Positions 7,518 through 16,049 of a DNA stretch of 49,565 nucleotides are shown piece after piece (the stretch's first letter is position 1; each line of letters begins with the position of its first letter). A program made the translations under genes and the position numbers. The notes below the pieces were generated by a model. It searched no databases, was not told the origin of the DNA, and saw only the letters and a program-made list of their open reading frames with translations. Source of the stretch: an uncultured Oscillospiraceae bacterium (GTDB lineage: Bacteria; Bacillota; Clostridia; Oscillospirales; Oscillospiraceae); contig CANQVL010000018.1 of NCBI GenBank assembly GCA_947627285.1, positions 1-49,565 on the forward strand, written 5' to 3'.

Positions 7518-8573
7518 ATGTATTATGTCATAGCGATCCTCGCCTTCGGCGTCCTCATAGCCCTCCATGAGTTCGGGCATTTCATAGCGGCAAAGGCGTG
7601 CGGCGTCAAGGTCAACGAATACTCCATCGGCATGGGCCCCGCCCTCTTTAAAAAGCAGGGGGAGGAGACGCTCTACGCCCTCCGCCTTCTCCCAATAGGC
7701 GGCTACTGCGCCATGGAGGGGGAGGACGGCGACGGGGGAAGCGCCGACCCTCGGGCGTTCTTCAATAAACCCTGGTGGCAGAAGTCCATCATCCTTGTGG
7801 CGGGCGCCGCCATGAACTTCCTCATAGGCGTCGTCATTGTGGGCGCAATATACTCCTCCGCCACGGCATTCACCACCAACGAGGTGGTGGAGACGGTGGA
7901 CGGCTTTCTCTACGCCGAGAACGGCATAGAGGCGGGGGACAGGATATATTCCATCGACGGGCACCGGGTCTTTTACTCATCCGATTTCTCCATATATATG
8001 GACAGAGCCGGCGACACCGTGGATATGGTCGTCATACGTGACGGCAAAAAAGTGAAGCTGGAGGACTACGGCCTCAAGCCCGCCCAATACGCCGACGGCT
8101 ACCGCTACGGCGTGACCTTCGGCACCGTCCCCGCCGATTTCGGCGTCAAGGCAAAATACACCCTCTACACCTCCGTAAACTTCGTCCGCACCGTCTGGAT
8201 GGGGCTTTCAGACCTCATAACCGGCGCCGTGGGACTTCGGGATATGTCCGGCGTTGTGGGCATCGTTGGCATAATCAACGACAAGGGCCGCCAGGTGGAG
8301 GAGGAGACACATTCAAGGGCCGCGGCACTGGAGCAGGTTTTTTACCTCATCGCCGTCATCGCCGTGAACCTGGCGGTGATGAACCTTCTGCCCATCCCCG
8401 CCCTGGACGGCGGCAGGCTCCTCTTCGTGCTGGTGAACGCCGTCACCATGCTCCTCTTCAAAAAACAGCTTGACCCCAAGTATGAGGGCTACGTCCACGC
8501 CGCGGGCATGGCGGCTCTCCTGGCGCTGATGGCTGTAATAATGGTCAGCGACATTTTGAAATATATAAGATAG
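7518..8573 (+). CDS. rseP: RIP metalloprotease RseP (site-2 protease)
   Basis: A 351-residue intramembrane zinc protease that cuts transmembrane segments of anti-sigma factors or signal peptides. The zinc motif HEFGH is at residues 17-21 in the first membrane helix, and the third zinc ligand is in NLLPIPALDGG in a C-terminal helix. One PDZ domain lies between (about residues 120-190, VVETVDGFLYAENGIEAGDRI...), which is the usual number for Gram-positive RasP-like proteins; E. coli RseP has two. About four membrane spans are visible. The ribosome-binding site AAAGGTG lies within the end of dxr, supporting operon translation. Confidence 0.95.
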   Translation: MYYVIAILAFGVLIALHEFGHFIAAKACGVKVNEYSIGMGPALFKKQGEETLYALRLLPIGGYCAMEGEDGDGGSADPRAFFNKPWWQKSIILVAGAAMNFLIGVVIVGAIYSSATAFTTNEVVETVDGFLYAENGIEAGDRIYSIDGHRVFYSSDFSIYMDRAGDTVDMVVIRDGKKVKLEDYGLKPAQYADGYRYGVTFGTVPADFGVKAKYTLYTSVNFVRTVWMGLSDLITGAVGLRDMSGVVGIVGIINDKGRQVEEETHSRAAALEQVFYLIAVIAVNLAVMNLLPIPALDGGRLLFVLVNAVTMLLFKKQLDPKYEGYVHAAGMAALLALMAVIMVSDILKYIR

Positions 8574-8634
8574 CTTGTATAAAATAACTAAAATAAAGTA
8601 CGTTGGCATAGTTATTTTTGGCACATATTCCATC

Positions 8635-8663
8635 TTTACAATAGTTTGGCTTTGCGGTATAAT
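8635..8663 (+). promoter_or_regulatory. Internal sigma-A promoter for ispG-polC
   Basis: TTTACA (8635-8640), a 17-nt spacer and TATAAT (8658-8663) lie in an AT-rich gap of 111 nt after rseP. The start point would be near 8670, leaving a leader of about 15 nt before ispG. This lets ispG and polC be expressed independently of the upstream operon. Confidence 0.75.
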
Positions 8664-8684
8664 TGCTTTGAAAAGGGTAGAGAA

Positions 8685-9722
8685 ATGACAAGACAGATAA
8701 GCGTCGGAAATGTCAAAATTGGCGGCGGCGCGCCCATATCCGTTCAGTCCATGTGCAACACCCCCACCCGGGACGTTGAGGCGACGGTTTCGCAGATAGA
8801 AAGGCTGGAGGCGGCGGGGTGCGACATCATCCGTGTGGCTGTTCCCGATACGGAGGCGGCAAACGCTGTCGCCGAGATAAAAAAGCGCGTCCGCCTGCCC
8901 CTTGTGGCGGACATACATTTCGATTACCGCCTTGCCCTGGCGTCGATCGACGGCGGGGTGGACAAGGTACGCCTGAACCCCGGGAACATAGGCTCGTTTG
9001 ACCGGGTGAGGGCGGTGGCGCGGGCGTGCGAGGCGCGAAAAATTCCCATACGCGTGGGTGTGAACTCCGGCTCCGTGGAGCGGGAGCTTCTGGCAAAATA
9101 CGGCGGTCCCACGGCGGAGGCCATGGTGGAGAGCGCCCTGGGACACGTGCGCCTTTTGGAGGACGTGGGCTTTTCGGACATCTGCATATCCGTAAAGTCC
9201 TCCACCGTGGCGCGCACCATCGAGGCGTACAGGCTTTTGAGCTCCAAATGCGACTATCCCCTCCACCTGGGCGTCACCGAGGCGGGGACGGAATACATGG
9301 GCACGGTGAACTCCGCCGTGGGTATAGGCGCGCTCCTCTCCGAGGGGATAGGCGACACAATACGCGTCTCCCTCACCGCCGACCCGGAGCGGGAAGTAGA
9401 GGCGGGCATAGCCATTTTGAAGGCCGCCGGCAAGCGAAGCGGCGGCGTGAGGCTCATTTCCTGCCCCACCTGCGGGCGTACGCAGATCGACCTTGTCTCC
9501 CTCGCCCACGAGGTGGAAAAGCGGTTGAAGGGGTGCCGCAGGGACATCACCGTGGCGGTGATGGGCTGTGTTGTAAACGGCCCCGGAGAGGCGCGGGAGG
9601 CGGATTTCGGCGTCGCGGGAGGCGTCGGCGAGGGACTTCTTTTCAAAAAGGGCGAGATCGTGAAAAAGCTCCCCTATGAGAGGCTCGCTGACGGGCTCAT
9701 GGAGCTGATCGGAGAAGAATAA
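8685..9722 (+). CDS. ispG: 4-hydroxy-3-methylbut-2-enyl diphosphate synthase
   Basis: A 345-residue IspG (GcpE), the [4Fe-4S] enzyme that converts MEcPP to HMBPP in the MEP pathway. The N-terminal TIM barrel shows PISVQSMCNTPTRD, VADIHFDYRLAL and KVRLNPGNIG. The C-terminal iron-sulfur domain keeps the three Cys ligands in SCPTCGRTQIDL and GCVVNGPGEA. The bacterial short form is of this length. The ATG at 8685 follows AAAAGGGTAG and gives the family N terminus MTRQISVGNVKIGG. It overlaps the polC start by one base. It has its own promoter, although dxr of the same pathway is two genes upstream. Confidence 0.97.
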   Translation: MTRQISVGNVKIGGGAPISVQSMCNTPTRDVEATVSQIERLEAAGCDIIRVAVPDTEAANAVAEIKKRVRLPLVADIHFDYRLALASIDGGVDKVRLNPGNIGSFDRVRAVARACEARKIPIRVGVNSGSVERELLAKYGGPTAEAMVESALGHVRLLEDVGFSDICISVKSSTVARTIEAYRLLSSKCDYPLHLGVTEAGTEYMGTVNSAVGIGALLSEGIGDTIRVSLTADPEREVEAGIAILKAAGKRSGGVRLISCPTCGRTQIDLVSLAHEVEKRLKGCRRDITVAVMGCVVNGPGEAREADFGVAGGVGEGLLFKKGEIVKKLPYERLADGLMELIGEE

Positions 9723-12700
9723 TGGATTATGTAAACTTACTTGATATGTTCCCGGACCTGTCCGACTGCGGAGCGCCGGAAAAAATACTGGGCTCGGCGA
9801 GGGTCACCAACGCCACGGTGGAGAGGGAGCGGCGGGTCATGACCGTGGACGTGAGCTTTTCCGAGAGCGTCCCGCCGGTGTACCTCTCCATGATGGAGCG
9901 GCGGGTGGAGCGGGATTTCGGGCTCGTAAGGTGCACCATGAACGCCCGCCAGCCCGTTATTTCCCCCGCGCCGGAGGCGAAAAAGAGCTCCGGCGGAAAG
10001 CCGGGGACTACAAAGCCGGGGGCGGCGAAGCCCATTTTCGGCAAGCTTTACAAAAAGCCCGACGTGCCAATCTCCACCCTCACGCTGGAGTCCGGGAACG
10101 TCTCCGTCACCGGGAAAATATTCGCCATGAACTGCCGCGAGGTGCGCAGCGGCGCGTTTATTTTGAACTTTGACATGACCGACGGCACGGGCTCCGTGCG
10201 CATATCCAAATTCATTCAGGACGAGCCCACGAAGGCGGCGGCTAAGACCGTAAAGGAGGGCATGACCGTCACCTGCCAGGGGAGCATGAGCTTCAACCGC
10301 TTTGACAACGACGCGGTGCTGGACCCCCGCGCCATGGCGCAGGTCCCCGACAAGCCCCCCAGGACCGACGGCGCCGTGGAAAAGCGGGTGGAGCTCCATT
10401 TGCACACAAAGATGAGCGCCATGGACGCGGTGACGGACACAAAGGCGGCGGTTCAGAGGGCGATAGCCTGGGGTCACCCCGCCATCGCCATAACCGACCA
10501 CGGCGTTTGCCAGTCCTTCCCGGACGCCATGAAGGCGGCGGGGGACAAGATAAAGGTCATCTACGGCGTTGAGGGATATTATGTAAACGACGTGGACGAC
10601 AGGGTCGCCCTCATGGGCTCCGGCGACGGGCCGCTTACAGGCGACTTTGTGGCGTTTGACATTGAGACGACGGGGCTCAGGTCCCGGGAGGACAAGCTCA
10701 CGGAGATAGGCGCGGTGCTGTTCCGAAACGGCGAGGAGGCGGACAGGTTCCAGACCTTCGTGGACCCGGAGCGGAGGATACCGCCGGAGATAACGAACCT
10801 CACCGGAATAACCGACGAGATGGTCGCCGGCGCGCCCACCGAGGAGCGGGCGGTGCGGGATTTCCTGGATTTCGCCGGCGGACTGCCCCTGGTCGCCCAC
10901 AACGCCAATTTTGACATCGGCTTTATAGACGAGGTGTGCCTGCGCCACGGCATACCCTTTGGACCCACATACATTGACACCCTCACCATGGCGCAGGGGC
11001 TCATGCCGGAGATGAAGAACCACAAGCTGGACATGGTGGCGGGGAACCTGGGGCTTCCCGACTTCAACCACCACCGCGCCTCCGACGACGCCTTCACCTG
11101 CGGGCTCATTTTGGCTAAATTCGTAAAAATGCTCACGGAGCGCGGCGCGGAGAGGCTTTCGGACATAGACCCCATCGTCGCCGAGGGGAGAAGGGAGGCG
11201 TCCAAGCGCCGCCGCCCAAGACCGCAGCACATCATAGTCCTGGCGCGGACCCAGGCGGGGATAAAGAACCTCTATCGCATAGTCACCTCCAGCCACCTGG
11301 AGCACCTGCACTCAAACCCCATCATGCCCAAATCCCTGATACAAAAGTACCGTGAGGGGCTGATAATCGGCTCGGCGTGCGAGGCGGGGGAGGTTTTCCA
11401 GACGCTCCTTGACGGCAGGAGCAGGATGGAGCTCCGCCGTGTGGCGTCCTTTTACGACTACCTGGAGATACAGCCCATATGCAACAACCTCTTCATGCTC
11501 TCCGGCGAGCGCCCAAAGGCAAAGGACGAGGAGGAGCTTCGGGATTTCAACAGGCGCATAGTGGAGCTGGGGGACGAGCTGGGAAAGCCCACCGTCGCCA
11601 CGGGGGACGTACACTTTTTGGACCCGGAGGACGAGATATTCAGGCACATACTGCTGGTGGCGAAGGAATTTGAGGACGGGGACAAGCCCATGCCCCTCTT
11701 TTTCCGCACCACCGACGAGATGCTCAGGGAGTTTGAGTACCTGGGCGACAGGGCGGAGGAGGTGGTCATCGCCAACCCCCGCAAAATAGCGGATATGTGC
11801 GACGTTGTAAGGCCCCTGCCCCCGGCGGGGACGCTGTACCCGCCGAAGATTGAAAACTCCGAGCAGCAGCTGAAGGACCTGGTATACAACCGTATGCACG
11901 AGCTTTACGGCGAAAACCCGCCGGAGACGGTGACGAGCAGGGTGGAGCAGGAGCTTCACGACATACTCTCCCGCCACTACGACGTGATATATATGTCCGC
12001 CCAGAAGCTGGTGCAGGACAGCCTCGCCCACGGGTATCTGGTGGGCTCCAGGGGGTCCGTTGGGTCCTCCATCGTGGCGTTCATGTCGGGTATAACCGAG
12101 GTCAACTCCCTGCCGCCACACTACCGCTGTCCCAACTGCAAGCACACGGAGTTTGTCACCGACGGGGGCTACGGCTGCGGCGCGGATATGCCCGACAAGG
12201 TGTGCCCGGAGTGCGGGACGGAGTACGTCAAGGACGGGTTCGACATACCCTTTGAGACCTTTTTGGGCTTCGGGGGAGACAAGGTGCCGGATATTGACCT
12301 CAACTTCTCCGGCGAGTACCAGGCGAACGCTCACAAATACACCACGGAGCTTTTCGGCGCGGACCACGTTTTCCGCGCGGGCACCATCGGGGGCGTGGCG
12401 GAGAAGACGGCTTACGGCTACGTGAAAAAATACCTGGAGAAGACCGGAAAGACGGCGAGCCGCGCCGAGGAGTCCCGCCTGGCGCTGGGGTGCGTGGGAG
12501 TGAAGCGCACCACGGGACAGCACCCCGGAGGGCTGGTGGTCATACCCCAGGACATGGAGATATGCGACTTCTGCCCGGCTCAGCACCCGGCGGACGACAA
12601 GGACACGGACATCATCACCACTCACTTTGAGTACCACTGCATGGAAGACAATCTCCTAAAGCTGGACGAGCTGGGGCACGACGACCCAACCATGATACGT

Positions 12701-13729
12701 ATGCTGGAGGACATGACGGGGCTGGACGCGAAGAAGATACGACTTGACGACCCGGAGACAATGGGCATTTTCAAGTCCGCCGCGCCCCTGGGACTTACCG
12801 ACGACGACCCCATAATCGGGAAGACCGGCACCATCGGCATACCGGAGTTCGGCACCGGCTTTACAAGGCAGATGCTGGTGGACACACAGCCGGAGAATTT
12901 CGACACCCTGGTGCGGCTTTCCGGCTTCTCCCACGGCACCGACGTGTGGCTGGGGAATGCCAAGGACCTGATCACCTCCGGCACCGCCACGGTCCGTCAG
13001 ACCGTGGGCTGCCGCGACGACATAATGCTCTACCTCATATCCCGGGGCATGGAGCCCAAGCTGTCCTTCAAGATAATGGAGGCGGTGAGGAAGGGGAGAG
13101 TGAAAAAGGGCGGCTTCCAGGAGGGCTGGGTGGACACCATGAAGGCACACGGCGTCCCGGACTGGTACATTGACTCCCTCGCGAAGATAGCGTACCTCTT
13201 CCCCAAGGCACACGCCGTGGCTTACGTGATGATGGCCTTCAGGATAGCCTGGTTCAAGGTCCACAGGCCGCTGGAATTTTACTCCGCGTACTTTTACCGT
13301 CGCAGTCAGAAGGGCGGCTTTGACGCAAAGCTCATGTGCATGGGCGAGGACGCGGTTAGGGCGGCGATAAGGAGAATAAAGGACGACCCCGCCTCCACGG
13401 ACAAGGACGACGACCTCATGACGACGCTGGAGGCGTGCTGGGAATTTTATAAGCGCGGTTTTACGTTTTTGCCTATTGACCTTTACAAGTCTGATGCTGT
13501 AAAATTCAAGGTGGAGGACGGCGCTCTGCGGCCCCCGTTCGTCGCCGTCTCGGGACTGGGCGAGACGACCGCCTGGGACCTTGCCGAGCACGGCAGGGGG
13601 AGGGAGTTCGTGTCCATGGAGGAGCTTCTTGCCACCTGCCCAAAGGTGTCCAGGAGCAACGCGCTGGACCTTCGGGACCTGGGGGCGCTGGGGAATATGC
13701 CGGAATCAAGCCAGATCTCACTCTTTTGA
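9722..13729 (+). CDS. polC: DNA polymerase III, PolC type
   Basis: A 1,335-residue replicative polymerase of low-GC Gram-positive type. Order of parts: N-terminal region (1-115); OB fold (about 115-215); PHP domain start with HLHTKMSAMD near 224; inserted DEDDh 3'-5' exonuclease from FVAFDIETTGL (about 310) to HHRASDDAF (about 460); the rest of PHP; the palm with GSRGSVGSSIVAFMSG near 780; a zinc-binding insertion CPNCKH...CPECGTEY (about 805-845); PDIDLNFSGE with catalytic Asp residues near 860; fingers and duplex-binding region with THFEYHCMEDNLLKLDELGH near 965. Slightly short for the family (about 1,430) because the N terminus is compact. It overlaps ispG by 1 bp. Its presence supports a Firmicute host. 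Confidence 0.97.
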   Translation: MDYVNLLDMFPDLSDCGAPEKILGSARVTNATVERERRVMTVDVSFSESVPPVYLSMMERRVERDFGLVRCTMNARQPVISPAPEAKKSSGGKPGTTKPGAAKPIFGKLYKKPDVPISTLTLESGNVSVTGKIFAMNCREVRSGAFILNFDMTDGTGSVRISKFIQDEPTKAAAKTVKEGMTVTCQGSMSFNRFDNDAVLDPRAMAQVPDKPPRTDGAVEKRVELHLHTKMSAMDAVTDTKAAVQRAIAWGHPAIAITDHGVCQSFPDAMKAAGDKIKVIYGVEGYYVNDVDDRVALMGSGDGPLTGDFVAFDIETTGLRSREDKLTEIGAVLFRNGEEADRFQTFVDPERRIPPEITNLTGITDEMVAGAPTEERAVRDFLDFAGGLPLVAHNANFDIGFIDEVCLRHGIPFGPTYIDTLTMAQGLMPEMKNHKLDMVAGNLGLPDFNHHRASDDAFTCGLILAKFVKMLTERGAERLSDIDPIVAEGRREASKRRRPRPQHIIVLARTQAGIKNLYRIVTSSHLEHLHSNPIMPKSLIQKYREGLIIGSACEAGEVFQTLLDGRSRMELRRVASFYDYLEIQPICNNLFMLSGERPKAKDEEELRDFNRRIVELGDELGKPTVATGDVHFLDPEDEIFRHILLVAKEFEDGDKPMPLFFRTTDEMLREFEYLGDRAEEVVIANPRKIADMCDVVRPLPPAGTLYPPKIENSEQQLKDLVYNRMHELYGENPPETVTSRVEQELHDILSRHYDVIYMSAQKLVQDSLAHGYLVGSRGSVGSSIVAFMSGITEVNSLPPHYRCPNCKHTEFVTDGGYGCGADMPDKVCPECGTEYVKDGFDIPFETFLGFGGDKVPDIDLNFSGEYQANAHKYTTELFGADHVFRAGTIGGVAEKTAYGYVKKYLEKTGKTASRAEESRLALGCVGVKRTTGQHPGGLVVIPQDMEICDFCPAQHPADDKDTDIITTHFEYHCMEDNLLKLDELGHDDPTMIRMLEDMTGLDAKKIRLDDPETMGIFKSAAPLGLTDDDPIIGKTGTIGIPEFGTGFTRQMLVDTQPENFDTLVRLSGFSHGTDVWLGNAKDLITSGTATVRQTVGCRDDIMLYLISRGMEPKLSFKIMEAVRKGRVKKGGFQEGWVDTMKAHGVPDWYIDSLAKIAYLFPKAHAVAYVMMAFRIAWFKVHRPLEFYSAYFYRRSQKGGFDAKLMCMGEDAVRAAIRRIKDDPASTDKDDDLMTTLEACWEFYKRGFTFLPIDLYKSDAVKFKVEDGALRPPFVAVSGLGETTAWDLAEHGRGREFVSMEELLATCPKVSRSNALDLRDLGALGNMPESSQISLF

Positions 13730-13762
13730 CACATCATCGAGCCAGCGAAGGAGGTTTGCATA

Positions 13763-16003
13763 ATGTTAGACATATCGAAGGTAATGCCCGGCTGGAGCCT
13801 TGAGGGCGTGCTGGGCTCCGGGGATTTCGGGACGGTATACCTCGCCCGAAACGCGGAAAACGGCAGCTTTTCCGCGGTGAAGGTGATAAAGGTGCCGCCG
13901 GCGGACGAGGCGATAAGCATGGCGGTGCAGTTCGGCATAAGCCGCGACCTGCTCACCACCTACTTCACAAAATTCAAGAACGATCTGAGCTGGGAGCTTG
14001 CCATGTACGGCAACGTGAAGTGCAGGAACCTGGCGACCGTGGAGGACACGGTGACGGTGGACGCCCAGGGACCGGGGTGGACGGGCTATATCCGCACGGG
14101 AATCTATACGCCCCTCTCCACGTACTTTGAGAAGGCGGCGGCGACTCCCGAGGACGCGGCGCGGTTGGGCGAGGACCTGGCAAACGCCCTGGACTGCCTG
14201 GCGCAGTACGGAATGGTCCACGGGGAGATAAAGCCCGAGAACGTGATGGTCACCGACGGCGGGAGCTTTGTGCTCACGGATTTTGCCGTCCGCAGGACGC
14301 TGGAAAAGGCGGGGAGCGGCATATTCGGCACCAACACCGGCGACTTCGCCGCGCCCGAGACGCAGACGGAGGAGCACAGATATACGCCCCAGTCGGACAT
14401 CTACTCCGTGGGGGCGATGATGTGCTATGTGGCAAACGGGTGCTCCATGCCGGAGCACAACGACGCCGCGGGGATACGAGGGATCGACCCGGCGCTTGCC
14501 GCCATAATCAAAAAGGCGATGGCCGCCGACCCCGCCGCGAGATACCAGACGGCGGGCCAGTTGAAGATAGAGCTCACGCGCCTGGGCGGGGCGAAAAAAC
14601 AGCCCAGAAGGGCGATGGCTGCCGCCGCCGCATTTGACGCCGTGAAGCGAAACGGGGGAGCGGTCATGACTGGCGCGCCCAGGACCGAGGTCCGGCAGAC
14701 GCCGGCAAAGGCTCCGGAGGCGAATACCCAGCGCCGCGCCGCAGTCGCGGTGGAGGAGAGGCCCGGGGAGAGGACGGAGGACGTCCCCGAGGAGAGGGTC
14801 AAAAAGTCCAAGGCCGGGTGGATCATAGCTGTCGCGGCGGCGCTTGTGATGGTCGCCGTGGTGCTCCTCATTTGGACGCCCTGGAAAAAGGAGGAGGTTG
14901 ACCCCGACGCCGGACAGCACGGGACCATATACGACGACACCAACCAGAACGGCGGCGGTCAGAACAACGCCGGTCAGGAAAATAACGGTCAGGACAGCGA
15001 ACAGAACAATAACGAACAGAACAACGGCGAGCAGAACAATAACGAACAGAACAACAACGAGCAAAATAATAACGAGCAGAACAACAACGAAGAAAACAAC
15101 AACGGCGAGGAAAATAACAACGGCGAGGAAAATAACAACGGCGAGGAAAATAACAACGGCGAGGAAAATAACAACGGCGAAGAAAATAACAACAGCGGGG
15201 AAAACAACGAGAACAACAATAGCGGCGAAAATAACAATAACGGGCAGGACGGCGAGGACGAGCCGGGCGGTGAAGAGAACACCGGCGGCAGTACCCGTCC
15301 CGAGGCGGTGAACGACGACATTCTCTACCCCTCCGACACCGTGCGCATGACGAGGGCGGAGCTGGAGGGCAAGACCCGCCAGGAGGTGGCGATGCTCATA
15401 AACGAGATCTACGCCCGCCACGGCTACATTTTCAGCACATCCGGCACGGGCACGGTGCAGAGCTACTTCAACTCCCAGAAGTGGTACACGCCAAAGACCT
15501 CCGACGCCAGCGCCGTGCAGAAGGAATTCAACGCCGTGGAGACCGCGAATATAAGGACCCTCACCGATTACAGGGCGGAGCTGAACGCCGCCGGCGGCAA
15601 TACGTCCTCGGGCGGTAACACTGCCTCCGGTGGGGACAGCGGGAACGAACAGACCGGCGGCAACGAAAACCAGGGCGGCTCAAACGGGCAGGGCGAAACC
15701 GGGAATGGGGGCGGCGCGCCGGCTAAGGACAACACGGTGCTTTTCCCCTCGGACACGAAGCTCATAACCCAGGACGACCTTGCCGGCAAGACCCGTGAGG
15801 AGGTCACCCGCATACTCAACGAGATCTACGCCCGCCACGGGTATATTTTCAAAACCGAATCGCTGAAGGAATATTTTGAGAGTCAGGAGTGGTACAGACC
15901 CGTGACCTCAAACCAGACCGTGGTTTACGGGATGTTCAACGAGACGGAAAAGGCAAACTCGGAGTTTTTGAACGACTACATGAAAGCGCAAGGCTGGAGA
16001 TAA
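13763..16003 (+). CDS. Membrane Ser/Thr kinase-like protein with two YARHG domains
   Basis: A 746-residue protein. Residues about 6-275 are a PASTA-less Ser/Thr kinase fold: GSGDFGTVYLA glycine loop, AVKVIKV with the ATP Lys, YGMVHGEIKPENVMV and LTDFAVRR, then APETQ and a DIYSVGAMM helix. The catalytic HRD Asp is Glu (HGE) and DFG is DFA, so activity is doubtful. One membrane span follows a basic stretch at about 352-373 (GWIIAVAAALVMVAVVLLIW), putting the kinase part inside. Outside lie an Asn/Glu/Gly repeat linker (about 393-500) and two YARHG domains (NEIYARHGYIF near 546 and 685, each with an FxSQxWY element). A strong AAGGAGG site precedes the ATG, 33 nt after polC. YARHG domains are thought to act at the cell envelope; the ligand is unknown. 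It ends at a symmetrical terminator. Confidence 0.85.
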   Translation: MLDISKVMPGWSLEGVLGSGDFGTVYLARNAENGSFSAVKVIKVPPADEAISMAVQFGISRDLLTTYFTKFKNDLSWELAMYGNVKCRNLATVEDTVTVDAQGPGWTGYIRTGIYTPLSTYFEKAAATPEDAARLGEDLANALDCLAQYGMVHGEIKPENVMVTDGGSFVLTDFAVRRTLEKAGSGIFGTNTGDFAAPETQTEEHRYTPQSDIYSVGAMMCYVANGCSMPEHNDAAGIRGIDPALAAIIKKAMAADPAARYQTAGQLKIELTRLGGAKKQPRRAMAAAAAFDAVKRNGGAVMTGAPRTEVRQTPAKAPEANTQRRAAVAVEERPGERTEDVPEERVKKSKAGWIIAVAAALVMVAVVLLIWTPWKKEEVDPDAGQHGTIYDDTNQNGGGQNNAGQENNGQDSEQNNNEQNNGEQNNNEQNNNEQNNNEQNNNEENNNGEENNNGEENNNGEENNNGEENNNGEENNNSGENNENNNSGENNNNGQDGEDEPGGEENTGGSTRPEAVNDDILYPSDTVRMTRAELEGKTRQEVAMLINEIYARHGYIFSTSGTGTVQSYFNSQKWYTPKTSDASAVQKEFNAVETANIRTLTDYRAELNAAGGNTSSGGNTASGGDSGNEQTGGNENQGGSNGQGETGNGGGAPAKDNTVLFPSDTKLITQDDLAGKTREEVTRILNEIYARHGYIFKTESLKEYFESQEWYRPVTSNQTVVYGMFNETEKANSEFLNDYMKAQGWR
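14995..15250 (+). repeat. In-frame tandem repeats coding Asn-rich linker
   Basis: Two repeat types run in frame inside the kinase-like gene. First, 15-bp-type units based on GAACAGAACAACAAC (coding NEQNN) at about 14998-15090. Then at least five near-perfect 18-bp units AATAACAACGGCGAGGAA (coding NNNGEE) at about 15094-15186, followed by decayed copies. All unit lengths are multiples of three, so copy-number change by slippage would alter linker length without breaking the frame. Confidence 0.9.
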
Positions 16004-16008
16004 AAAAT

Positions 16009-16042
16009 AATCTGCAAAAGGGCGCTGCCCTTTTGCAGATTT
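16009..16042. terminator. Bidirectional terminator
   Basis: A near-perfect hairpin, AATCTGCAAAAGGGC / GCCCTTTTGCAGATT with a 3-4 nt loop, lies between the convergent kinase-like gene and the DUF362 gene. A/T runs flank both sides. Confidence 0.85.
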
Positions 16043-16049
16043 AAAGCTT

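Noticed and set aside
8611-8670. Sigma-54 promoter near ispG (TTGGC and TTGC elements)
   Set aside because: Spacing between the GG and GC pairs is 15, not 10; the TTTACA-17-TATAAT promoter explains the region better.
14995-15250. Repeat array as a CRISPR
   Set aside because: Units are contiguous, in frame and without spacers, and encode an Asn-rich linker.
13766-15421. Long antisense frame over the kinase-like gene, rich in Val/Leu
   Set aside because: It mirrors the NNNGEE-coding repeats; the opposite strand has clear domains and a good ribosome-binding site.
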